From NCBI RefSeq assembly GCF_006265115.1, contig NZ_SMDR01000005.1, positions 1-64,000 of the forward strand: DNA of 64,000 nucleotides, in the 5' to 3' direction. Positions 18,859 through 25,866 of this stretch are shown here, one piece after another. A model generated the notes under the pieces. It saw only the letters and a program-made list of their open reading frames with translations, was not told the DNA's origin and searched no databases. Every line of letters starts with the position of its first letter. Position 1 is the stretch's first letter. Origin of the DNA: Arenimonas terrae (GTDB taxonomy: Bacteria; Pseudomonadota; Gammaproteobacteria; Xanthomonadales; Xanthomonadaceae). A program made the translations under genes and the position numbers.

Positions 18859-19401
18859 ATGCGCCTCGCCCTGCCCCTGACCGCCAGCCTGATGCTGTCC
18901 TCTGCAATCGCCCTGGCGCAGTCGCCCTCGGGCCCGCCACCCCCGGCCTGCGAGGGCGCCGAACATCGCCAGTTCGACTTCTGGCTGGGCGACTGGGCGG
19001 TCACCCGGCCCGACACCGGCGCGGTGATCGGCCGCAGCCGGATCCGCAGCGCATCGTCGGGCTGCGCGATCTACGAGCACTGGATCGACGCCTCCGGCAG
19101 GGACGGCCGCAGCCTCAATGGCTACGACCGGCAGCGCAAGGCATGGGTGCAGTTCTGGATCGGCAGCGACGGCGGCGTGCTGCGACTGCAGGGCGGGCGC
19201 CAGGGCGAAGCCATGGTGCTGGAGGGCGAAATGCCCGTCGCGGGCGGCGGCATGCAAATGCAGCGCATCACCTGGACGCCCGCGGCCGACGGCAGCGTGA
19301 GCCAGCACTGGCAAGCTTCGGCCGATGGCGGCAAGACCTGGACGACGAGCTTCCTGGGCGTCTACCGGCGCGCGCCGGCCGCGGAACCCGCGCCGGACTG
19401 A
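18859..19401 (+). CDS. Exported DUF1579-like protein
   Basis: A 180-aa protein with a signal peptide (LALPLTASLMLSSAIALAQ). The mature part begins with the pattern HRQFDFWLGDWAVTRPDTG and continues with strands ending in W/Y residues (CAIYEHWIDASG, SLNGYDRQRKAWVQFWIGSD, WTTSFLGVYRR). This is typical of small lipocalin-like beta barrels annotated as DUF1579 or hypothetical. The ligand and role are unknown. An ACGGAGA before the ATG acts as the ribosome-binding site. It is divergent from icd and convergent with the following YkgJ-type gene. Confidence 0.82.
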   Translation: MRLALPLTASLMLSSAIALAQSPSGPPPPACEGAEHRQFDFWLGDWAVTRPDTGAVIGRSRIRSASSGCAIYEHWIDASGRDGRSLNGYDRQRKAWVQFWIGSDGGVLRLQGGRQGEAMVLEGEMPVAGGGMQMQRITWTPAADGSVSQHWQASADGGKTWTTSFLGVYRRAPAAEPAPD

Positions 19402-19408
19402 GCGCGGA

Positions 19409-19756
19409 TCAGGCCCGCCAGTCCGCCGGCGTCAGCGGCGGCAGGCCGTGCACGGCGCGGGCGCGGTCGCACTGCGGGCTCGCCTCGCCGTGTTCCCAGG
19501 CGGCACCGAGTTCGCGGCAGGGTGCGGGCCGCTGCGCGTAGATCGTGCAGCGCGTGCCGTCGCCGACCGTGCCTTCGAGCGCGACGCAGCGCACCGGGAG
19601 GGTTTCCGTGCCGCGCATGGCCAGCTCGTGCCGGCGCAGCGGCGACGCCAGGGCTTCCGGCACGCCGTCGGCCTTGGCCGGCTGCGCCTCGGACCAGTGG
19701 AAGGCGACGCGGAAGGCGGCGCAGCAGGCGCCGCAGCGCTGGCAGGGATGGCTCAT
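19409..19756 (-). CDS. YkgJ-family cysteine-cluster protein
   Basis: A 115-aa protein starting with CQRCGACCAAFRVAF, the C-x2-C-x2-CC cluster of the YkgJ family, with further cysteines at VRCVAL, TRCTIYAQRPAPCRE and PQCDR. The Y-x-x-R-P-x-x-C-R motif is diagnostic. These proteins are thought to bind a metal or Fe-S cluster through the cysteines, and their reaction is unknown. The gene ends seven bases from the convergent exported-protein gene and lies 36 bases downstream of the following lipoprotein gene on the same strand. Confidence 0.88.
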   Translation of the reverse strand: MSHPCQRCGACCAAFRVAFHWSEAQPAKADGVPEALASPLRRHELAMRGTETLPVRCVALEGTVGDGTRCTIYAQRPAPCRELGAAWEHGEASPQCDRARAVHGLPPLTPADWRA

Positions 19757-19792
19757 CGGCGGGCGGAGCGCTGGCGGACGGGGCCGCCGGGA

Positions 19793-20290
19793 TCACTCGA
19801 CGCGGAAGCTGCGCGTCTCGGTGACCCGGTCGTTGATCGCGATCTCGACCGTGTAGTCGCCCGCCGGCCAGGGCTCGGCCTGGGCGACGCTGAAGGTGGT
19901 GACGGTGGGCGTGGTCGGGGTCAGGCTCTGACCGGCCTTGGCCACCTCGGTGCCGTCGGCGGCGAGCCAGCGCGCCGACAGGGTCAGGCCCTCGCTGCTG
20001 CCCACGGCCACGACCGCGGCGTGGATCTTGTCGCCGGGGGCGAACACTTCCTGGCCCTGGCGGACCTGGCCTTCGGCGTCCACCGCCTTGCCCAGGGTGA
20101 CCGAAACGATGCGGTAGTCGCCGGTCGGCAGCGGCGGCAGCGCGGCCGGCCCTTCCTCGGCCGCGGCGACTGCGGCCTGGGTGGCGGCTTGCGCGGTGGC
20201 GGTGTTGTCCGTCGCAGGCGCCACTTCCTCGCCGCCGCAGGCGGCCAGGGCCAGGCACAGCAGCAGGGAAACGGGGGCGGTCAGGCGCAT
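19793..20290 (-). CDS. Lipoprotein of unknown function
   Basis: A 165-aa protein with a signal peptide and lipobox (LLLCLALAACGGEE), then an Ala-rich linker (about 27-55). Its beta-rich domain has GDYRIVSVTLGKAVDAEGQV, a central FAPGDKIHAAVVAVGS, and the end PAGDYTVEIAINDRVTETRS. The second half looks like an Ig-like or CARDB-like beta sandwich. No family name is certain. The start is fixed by the signal peptide; an upstream extension of 58 codons is rejected as queF shadow. It lies 14 bases after queF on the same strand and is likely cotranscribed. Confidence 0.78.
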   Translation of the reverse strand: MRLTAPVSLLLCLALAACGGEEVAPATDNTATAQAATQAAVAAAEEGPAALPPLPTGDYRIVSVTLGKAVDAEGQVRQGQEVFAPGDKIHAAVVAVGSSEGLTLSARWLAADGTEVAKAGQSLTPTTPTVTTFSVAQAEPWPAGDYTVEIAINDRVTETRSFRVE

Positions 20291-20304
20291 GGCGGCTCCG
20301 TGGC

Positions 20305-21132
20305 TTATTGGCGTGCGGTGCGCGGGTTGCCCGGCAGCGGCATGCCCGGGGTGGCGCGGAAGGGGTTGATGTCCAGGCCGCCGCGGCGCGTGTAGCGCGC
20401 ATACACGCCCAGGCGCGTCGGCGCGCAGTGCTGCATCAGGTCCATGAAGATGCGTTCGACGCACTGTTCGTGGAAGTCGCTGTGCTGGCGGTAGGACACG
20501 AGGTAGCGCAGCAGGCCGTCGCGGGCGATGCGCGGGCCGGCGTAGCGGATCTGCACGCTGGCCCAGTCCGGCTGGCCGGTGACCGGGCAGTTGGACTTGA
20601 GCAGGTGCGAGACCAGGATCTCGTCGGCGCGAACTTCCGGATCCGAGGACAGGAAGTCCGGACGCGGGGGGCCGTAGTGGCTCACCTCGATCGGCAGGTC
20701 GTCGATGATCTCGCCCTCGAGGTTCTCGATGAGCGCGGCGTTGGCCGAACCGGCCGGCGTCAGCACCACGTTCACCGCGGCGCCCGCGGCGTCGCTGAGG
20801 TCGCGCACCAGCTGCGCACGCAGCGTGTCGGTGTCGGAGAACTTCGCCTGCGCGTAGCTGCCGAGGTAGAGCTTGAAGCTCTTGGATTCGATGAGGTGGG
20901 TGGACGCGGCCGGCACGCGGATCTCGGCCAGCGCGACGCGCGGCTTGCCGCGGCCGTCGAGCCAGCTCAGTTCGTAGGCGTTCCAGAAATCCACGCCGAC
21001 GAAGGGCAGTTCGTCGCCCAGGCCGAGCGCGGCGCGCTGCGTGGCGCGGGCGATGGGAAACAGCAGGGAGGCATCGTAGTCGGCGCCATAGCCGACGTTC
21101 TTGCCCAGCGGGCTCAATTCGGGGGAAGTCAT
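20305..21132 (-). CDS. queF: NADPH-dependent 7-cyano-7-deazaguanine reductase
   Basis: A 275-aa bimodular (E. coli-type) QueF, which reduces preQ0 to preQ1 in queuosine biosynthesis. Visible signatures are the substrate/NADPH motif ESKSFKLYLGSY, the nucleophilic cysteine in LLKSNCPVTGQPDWASVQI with the catalytic aspartate just after it, and the C-terminal HSDFHEQCVERIFMDL. The ATG at 21132 has GAGA at good spacing; an ATG three codons upstream is an alternative. Probably transcribed with the lipoprotein and YkgJ genes downstream. Confidence 0.96.
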   Translation of the reverse strand: MTSPELSPLGKNVGYGADYDASLLFPIARATQRAALGLGDELPFVGVDFWNAYELSWLDGRGKPRVALAEIRVPAASTHLIESKSFKLYLGSYAQAKFSDTDTLRAQLVRDLSDAAGAAVNVVLTPAGSANAALIENLEGEIIDDLPIEVSHYGPPRPDFLSSDPEVRADEILVSHLLKSNCPVTGQPDWASVQIRYAGPRIARDGLLRYLVSYRQHSDFHEQCVERIFMDLMQHCAPTRLGVYARYTRRGGLDINPFRATPGMPLPGNPRTARQ

Positions 21133-21269
21133 GGCGCGCATTCTCGCATGGGGCCGGCTGAACGGCGCGGGGGACGGGGCGCCGGGCGACGGGCGGCCAG
21201 GGCCGGCCCCGGAACGGTAGCGCCGGGGCAGCGTGCGGGATCGCTGCCGCCGGCGCCGGGACGCCGGTC

Positions 21270-22322
21270 TCAGAACGCCGCGTCGAACTGCACCTCGCCC
21301 TGCACGCCCACCTGGTAGGCAGATACCCGGCGTTCGAAGAAGTTGGTCAGTTCCTGCACGTCCTGCAGGTCCATGAACGGGAACGGGTTGCGGGCGCCGA
21401 AGTGTTTGGCCAGGCCGAGCTGGGCCAGGCGCTGGTCGGCGCAGTACTCAAGGTACTGGCGCATGTCGCGGGTCGAGAGGCCGGCGACGCCGCCGCTGAG
21501 CACGTCCTCGCTGAAGCGGCATTCGCAGTCCACCGCCTCGGTGAGCATCTGCACGATCTGCGCCTTGAGCTCGTCGTCGAACAGGTCGGGCTCTTCCTCG
21601 CGCGCCGTGCGGATGACCTCGAAGGCGAACGCCATGTGCCCGCTCTCGTCGCGGAAAACCCAGTTGGTGCCGCTGGCCAGGCCGTGCAGCAGGCCGCGCG
21701 AGCGCAGGTAATAGACGTAGGCGAAGGCGCCGAAGAAGAACAGGCCCTCGATGCAGGCCGCGAAGCACACCAGGTTGAGCAGGAACTGCCGACGCTGCTG
21801 CCGCGTCTCCAGCCGCTGCAGCGACTGCACGCTGTCCATCCACTTGAAGCAGAACTCAGCCTTGTGCCGGATCGAGGGGATGTTCTCGACCGCGGCAAAG
21901 GCCTTGGCCCGCGCCTCGGGCTCGGGCAGGTAGGTGTCGAGCAGGGTCAGGTAGAACTGCACGTGCAGCGCCTCCTCGTAGAGCTGGCGCGACAGGTACA
22001 TGCGCGCTTCCGGCGCATTGATGTGCTGGTAGAGGTTGAGCACCAGGTTGTTGGACACGATCGAGTCGCCGGTGGCGAAAAAGGCCACCAGGCGCTCGAT
22101 CAGGTGCCGCTCGGCCGGTCCGAACTTGGTCTTGAGGTCGTTGGTGTCGAGCGAGAAGTCGACTTCCTCGACTGTCCAGGTATTGCGGATGGCGTTGCGA
22201 TACATCTCGTAGAACCGCGGGTAGCGCATCGGCCGTAGGGTCAGGTTGAAGCCGGGGTCCAAGAGCTTAGGAAGTAGAGGGGAGGAAGTAGGAAGTAGAG
22301 AAGAACTTTCGGACTGCGACAT
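21270..22322 (-). CDS. nrdB: Class Ia ribonucleotide reductase beta subunit
   Basis: A 350-aa radical-generating subunit that houses the di-iron centre and tyrosyl radical for deoxynucleotide synthesis with NrdA. Ligands and radical are visible in YEEALHVQFY (Glu117, His120, Tyr124), EGLFFFGAF and DESGHMAFAF. The N-terminal segment SSLLPTSSPLL (residues 7-17) is translated from a 34-bp GAAGTAG-type repeat (22271-22304) and is not a normal NrdB sequence; the conserved part starts at KLLDPGFNLTLRPMRYP. An AAGGA before the ATG at 22322 supports this start. It is separated from nrdA by a 531-bp insert carrying an antisense gene. Confidence 0.96.
   Translation of the reverse strand: MSQSESSSLLPTSSPLLPKLLDPGFNLTLRPMRYPRFYEMYRNAIRNTWTVEEVDFSLDTNDLKTKFGPAERHLIERLVAFFATGDSIVSNNLVLNLYQHINAPEARMYLSRQLYEEALHVQFYLTLLDTYLPEPEARAKAFAAVENIPSIRHKAEFCFKWMDSVQSLQRLETRQQRRQFLLNLVCFAACIEGLFFFGAFAYVYYLRSRGLLHGLASGTNWVFRDESGHMAFAFEVIRTAREEEPDLFDDELKAQIVQMLTEAVDCECRFSEDVLSGGVAGLSTRDMRQYLEYCADQRLAQLGLAKHFGARNPFPFMDLQDVQELTNFFERRVSAYQVGVQGEVQFDAAF
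22271..22304 (+). repeat. GAAGTAG-type repeat R1 (inside nrdB)
   Basis: A 34-bp sequence made of GAAGTAGAGGG, GAGGAAGTAG and GAAGTAGAGAAGA units, identical base for base to R2. It lies within codons 7-17 of nrdB. Confidence 0.92.
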
Positions 22323-22345
22323 TGGTTGAATCCTTGTGGAGGACG

Positions 22346-22361
22346 CGCGCGACGTCGCGCG
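22346..22361. promoter_or_regulatory. 16-bp palindrome between nrdB and the antisense gene
   Basis: CGCGCGACGTCGCGCG is a perfect palindrome in the 65-bp divergent space. It could be an operator or part of the element end. It does not resemble an NrdR box. Confidence 0.3.
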
Positions 22362-22387
22362 ACAATCATTCGGGGTACGGAGGGTCA

Positions 22388-22768
22388 ATGAACTACCAGG
22401 GCGCCGTTGTCTGGAAGAAGGCGATGAAGCTGGCCATCGCAACCTGTCGATGTGCGGCGGGATTGCCAGCGGAAGAGCGATTCGGACTTCGGTCCCAGAT
22501 GACGCGAGCCGCCGTTTCGGTTCCAAGCAATATTGCCGAAGGGTGGGCCAGAGAGTCGCGGAAGGAGAAAGCGCAGTTCCTCGCTATCGCCCATGGCTCC
22601 GCCGCCGAACTGAATACACAGGTCCTCATTTGCCGCCATCTTTGCTGGCTTAGCCATGGTCAGTCGGATCCGTTGCTAAAACTTGCCGATGAGGTTGGCA
22701 GGATGCTTACGGTCATGAGGCGGGGGTTGCGCGGGGGTAGGAGCGAGGAAGTAGAGGGGAGGAAGTAG
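22388..22768 (+). CDS. Four-helix-bundle protein (S23/IVP family)
   Basis: A 126-aa helical protein of the family first named from 23S rRNA intervening sequences. The signature is VVWKKAMKLAIATCRCAAGL, ERFGLRSQMTRAAVSVPSNIAEG, then RKEKAQFLAIAHGSAAELNT and a final helix (LLKLADEVGRMLTVMRRGL). Family members form pentameric bundles that bind nucleic acid; the DGR accessory protein Avd has the same fold. The ATG has GGAGG-like spacing upstream. The last residues (EEVEGRK) and the stop come from repeat R2. It is antisense to the nrdA-nrdB transcript. Confidence 0.88.
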   Translation: MNYQGAVVWKKAMKLAIATCRCAAGLPAEERFGLRSQMTRAAVSVPSNIAEGWARESRKEKAQFLAIAHGSAAELNTQVLICRHLCWLSHGQSDPLLKLADEVGRMLTVMRRGLRGGRSEEVEGRK

Positions 22769-22781
22769 GAAGTAGAGAAGA
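22748..22781 (+). repeat. GAAGTAG-type repeat R2
   Basis: 34 bp identical to R1 (22271-22304), 477 bp away. It encodes the last residues and stop codon of the four-helix-bundle gene. Confidence 0.92.
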
Positions 22782-22812
22782 GCCAGGAGGGACGAGGCCA
22801 CCAGGCTCTCGC

Positions 22813-22850
22813 TTTCTCTACTTCCTATTCACTACTTCCTACTTCCTCTC
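22813..22850 (-). repeat. GAAGTAG-type repeat R3 (inverted)
   Basis: On the minus strand it reads GAGAGGAAGTAGGAAGTAG followed by a GAATAGGAAGTAGAGAAA tail, a diverged inverted relative of R2. R2 and R3 could fold into a long hairpin with a 31-nt spacer. It ends three bases from the nrdA stop codon. Confidence 0.85.
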
Positions 22851-22853
22851 GCC

Positions 22854-25241
22854 TCACTGGCACGCCTCGCAACTCTCCGGATTCTCCAGGGAACAGACCA
22901 CCGCCGCCGTGGCGTCCGGCGTATTCACCGTGGTCTTGGCGATCTTCGTCGCCGGGCGCGAGCGCAGGTAATAGGTGGTCTTGATGCCCTGCTTCCAGGC
23001 GTACATGTACATGGACGAGAGCGCGCCGATGTTGGGCGACTCCATGAACAGGTTCAGCGACTGGCTCTGGTCGATGAAGGCACCGCGTTCGGCGGCCATG
23101 TCGATCAGGCTGCGCATCGGCACCTCCCACACCGTGCGGTAGATCGCGCGCAGTTCTGCCGGGATCTCGACGATACCCTGCACCGAGCCTTCGGCCAGCT
23201 TGATGCGGTCGCGCATCTCCGGCGTCCACTGGCCCAGCTGCTTGAGCTCGGCCACCAGGTGCTTGTTCACCTGCAGGAAATCGCCTGACAGGGTTTCGCG
23301 CTTGAACAGGTTGCTCACCTGCGGCTCGATGCACTCGTAACATCCCGCGATGGACGCGATCGTGGCCGTCGGTGCGATCGCGATCAGAAGGGAGTTGCGC
23401 AGGCCGTGCTGGCGGATGCGTTCGCGCAGAAGGTCCCAGCGCTCGGGCGAGGCCGGCTGCACGCCCCAGGCGTCGAACTGCAGCTCGCCGTGGGCGGCGC
23501 GCGTTTCCTCGAAGTTAGGGTGCATGCCGCGCTCCTGCGCCAGCTCGCAGCTGGCTTCCAGCGCATGGAAGTAGATGGCCTCGGCGATCTGCGCCGACAG
23601 TGCGCGCGCCTCGGGCGAATCGAAGGCCAGGCGCAGCCGGAAGAACACGTCCTGCAGGCCCATCACGCCCAGGCCCACCGGCCGCCACCGCAGGTTGCCG
23701 CGGCGCGCGGTCTCGATCGGGTAGAAGTTCAGGTCGATCACGCGGTCGAGCTGGCGCACGGCCAGGCGCACGGTTTCGGCCAGCTTGTCGAAGTCGAAAC
23801 CGTCCTCGCCGAGGTGCTGTCCGAGATTGATCGAGCCCAGGTTGCATACGGCGGTTTCATCCGAAGACGTCACCTCCAGGATCTCGGTGCACAGGTTCGA
23901 CAGGTGGATGACATTGCCCGGTCGCGCGGTCTGGTTGCTGGCGCGGTTGCACTTGTCCTTGAAGGTCATCCAGCCGTTGCCGGTCTGGGCCAGGGTGCGC
24001 ATCATCTTTGCGTACAGCTCGCGGGCGCGAACGGTCTTCACGGCGCGGCCGCCGGCTTCGGCCTGTTCGTAGGCCACCTCGAAGGCCTTGCCGTAGAGGT
24101 CGGTGAACTGCGGCACGGCCTTGGGGTCGAACAGCGACCAGTCGCCGTCGGCTTCCACGCGGCGCATGAACAGGTCCGGGATCCAGTTGGCGAGGTTGAG
24201 GTTGTGGGTGCGCCGGGCCTCGTCGCCGGTGTTGTCGCGCAGCTCCAGGAACTCCTCGACGTCGGCATGCCAGGGCTCCAGGTAGACGCAGGCCGCGCCC
24301 TTGCGCTTGCCGCCCTGGTTGACCGCGGCCACCGAGGAATCGAGCGTCTTCAGCCAGGGCACGATGCCGTTGGAATGGCCGTTGGTCGAGCGGATCAGCG
24401 AACCGCGCGAGCGCACCCGGGTGAACGACACGCCGATGCCGCCGCTGAACTTGCTCAGCATCGCCACGTCGGCGTACTTGCGGTAGATCGATTCGAGCGA
24501 GTCGTCCGGCGAGTCGAGCAGGAAGCAGCTCGACAGCTGTTCGTGCGTGGTGCCGGCGTTGAACAGCGTCGGCGAGCTGGGCAGGTAGTCCAGCGAGGCC
24601 ATGCGGCGGTACAGCGCCAGCGCCTCGGGCACGTCCTGGCTGAGCGCGCAGGCGATGCGCAGGAAAAACTGCTGCGGCGTCTCGATCACCGTGCGCTGCG
24701 TGGGATGCCGCAGCAGGTAGCGATCGTAAAGGGTGCGCAGGCCGAAATAGTCGAAGCGCCTGTCGAGCGAGGCGTCGAGCGCGTCGTTGAGCTTGCGCGC
24801 GTTGGCCTGCACGAAGCCCAGCAGGCGGTCGTTGATCAGGCCGATCTCGTGGCCGCGGGCGATGGACTGCGAGAAGGCGTGGATTTCCTGGCCCGCCACT
24901 TCCTTGGCGATGAAGTCGGCCAGCAGGCGCGCACCCAGACGGCCGTATTCGGGCTCCTCGGCGGTCAGCAGGGCGGCGGTGCGGATCGAGAGTTCGTCCA
25001 GTTCGCGCGTGGTCGCGCCGTCGTACAGGCCGGAAATGGTGCGCGTGGCGACGCGCATCGGGTCGACGGCGTAGAGATCGTCGCACTGGCGCATCACGGC
25101 GCGCACGATCTTGTTCAGGTCCACCGGCTCGCGGCGGCCGCTGCGTTTGGTGACGGTCATGCCCAGCGAGGTGGCGGGCGGGGTGAGGGCGAACTGCGGC
25201 GCGGCTTCGCTGGCCGGCGCGTCGAGTATTTCGTGGGTCAT
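22854..25241 (-). CDS. nrdA: Class Ia ribonucleotide reductase alpha subunit
   Basis: A 795-aa catalytic subunit that reduces ribonucleoside diphosphates using a radical supplied by NrdB. It has an N-terminal ATP-cone (MTVTKRSGRREPVDLNKIVR, about 28-115). Active-site segments are SSCFLLDSPDDSLESIYRKY, NLCTEIL, CNLGSINLG and PTATIASIAGCYECIEP. A C-terminal redox pair (ESCEACQ) receives electrons from thioredoxin or glutaredoxin. GGAG precedes the ATG at 25241. It is first in the operon behind a cobalamin riboswitch. Confidence 0.97.
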   Translation of the reverse strand: MTHEILDAPASEAAPQFALTPPATSLGMTVTKRSGRREPVDLNKIVRAVMRQCDDLYAVDPMRVATRTISGLYDGATTRELDELSIRTAALLTAEEPEYGRLGARLLADFIAKEVAGQEIHAFSQSIARGHEIGLINDRLLGFVQANARKLNDALDASLDRRFDYFGLRTLYDRYLLRHPTQRTVIETPQQFFLRIACALSQDVPEALALYRRMASLDYLPSSPTLFNAGTTHEQLSSCFLLDSPDDSLESIYRKYADVAMLSKFSGGIGVSFTRVRSRGSLIRSTNGHSNGIVPWLKTLDSSVAAVNQGGKRKGAACVYLEPWHADVEEFLELRDNTGDEARRTHNLNLANWIPDLFMRRVEADGDWSLFDPKAVPQFTDLYGKAFEVAYEQAEAGGRAVKTVRARELYAKMMRTLAQTGNGWMTFKDKCNRASNQTARPGNVIHLSNLCTEILEVTSSDETAVCNLGSINLGQHLGEDGFDFDKLAETVRLAVRQLDRVIDLNFYPIETARRGNLRWRPVGLGVMGLQDVFFRLRLAFDSPEARALSAQIAEAIYFHALEASCELAQERGMHPNFEETRAAHGELQFDAWGVQPASPERWDLLRERIRQHGLRNSLLIAIAPTATIASIAGCYECIEPQVSNLFKRETLSGDFLQVNKHLVAELKQLGQWTPEMRDRIKLAEGSVQGIVEIPAELRAIYRTVWEVPMRSLIDMAAERGAFIDQSQSLNLFMESPNIGALSSMYMYAWKQGIKTTYYLRSRPATKIAKTTVNTPDATAAVVCSLENPESCEACQ

Positions 25242-25477
25242 CGGGGTTCTCCGGTGCATGGCGCACGTTCGCCGCGCCTCCCTCGGGAGCGGCGCACGGA
25301 GACGGGCAACGAAGACGCGCAGCGGCGTCGTCGAGGCCACGCCCCCGCGGGCGTACGAAGTCTGGACGGAGGATGGAAGACGGGTGTCGCAGGGACCGAG
25401 ACGCGGCGCCACGACACCGGCGCCGTCTCCCCCCGGAGACCTCTGGGCCGGTCACCGCGCGGTGTGCATCGCGCGGC
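25242..25477 (-). other. nrdA leader between riboswitch and start codon
   Basis: About 236 nt of untranslated leader. It includes a GGCGCC-based hairpin (stem CGGCGCC/GGCGCCG at 25404-25425) and a CCGCGCG/CGCGCGG stem (25455-25476) directly after the aptamer. No T-rich intrinsic terminator was seen, so control may act on translation or through Rho. No gene is visible here. Confidence 0.5.
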
Positions 25478-25660
25478 TGTCGGCAGGTCTTCGGGCTCGT
25501 GGACGCCAGGCTCGCGCCTGTCCTACTGGCCGTCGCTTCCCAGTCCCCGGAGGTCCCAGTGCGGATGACGGCGTTCGTTTCCACATACCGCTGCGGGGCA
25601 GCGCCGGATTCACACCGGCTTCCCTATTAACCCGACCGCAGGGGCCGGGACCGACGGACA
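25478..25660 (-). ncRNA. Cobalamin (B12) riboswitch upstream of nrdAB
   Basis: The minus strand carries the conserved landmarks in order: GGGTTAATAGGGAAGCCGGTG, AATCCGGCGCTGCCCCGC, CGGTA, ACTGGGAAGCGACGGCCAGT (the B12 box region) and GAGCCCGAAGACCTGCC. These define an adenosylcobalamin-type aptamer. Its place about 240 nt before nrdA implies that cobalamin shuts off class Ia reductase, as known where a B12-dependent class II enzyme is also encoded. Confidence 0.93.
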
Positions 25661-25661
25661 C

Positions 25662-25690
25662 AACATATAGGGGTGGCACGATCGGGTCAA
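25662..25690 (-). promoter_or_regulatory. Promoter of the nrdAB riboswitch transcript
   Basis: On the minus strand a -35 TTGACC (25685-25690) and a -10 TATGTT (25662-25667) are separated by 17 bp, just upstream of the riboswitch 5' end. This is a good sigma-70 match. Confidence 0.6.
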
Positions 25691-25866
25691 CGCTAGCTGT
25701 TGCGTATGGGATCGGAACTGCGCGCGCGCAGCGGTACCGCGGCGGCGGTTCGACGCTCCCCGCAAGCTGTGCCACCATCGCTGCGCCGGGCCCGCTCCGC
25801 CTGCAGCACGCCGCACCCCCACGGCAGGTCCTGCGCCTTCGACACCCATTCGACAGGAGAAAGCAG

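Larger units (their letters stand above)
22271..22850. mobile_element. Putative repeat-bounded four-helix-bundle gene unit within nrdA-nrdB
   Basis: Two identical 34-bp repeats (22271-22304 and 22748-22781) bracket a small gene on the strand opposite to nrdAB, and a related inverted copy follows (22813-22850). The unit fills the space between nrdA and nrdB and its less GC-biased composition differs from both. Four-helix-bundle genes with such tandem repeats look like dispersed mobile units, but no transposase is present. The boundaries are a guess based on the repeats. Confidence 0.5.

Noticed and set aside
22271..22850. GAAGTAG repeats as a simple microsatellite or CRISPR
   Set aside because: Identical 34-bp copies flank a gene and a third is inverted; spacing and content do not fit either explanation.
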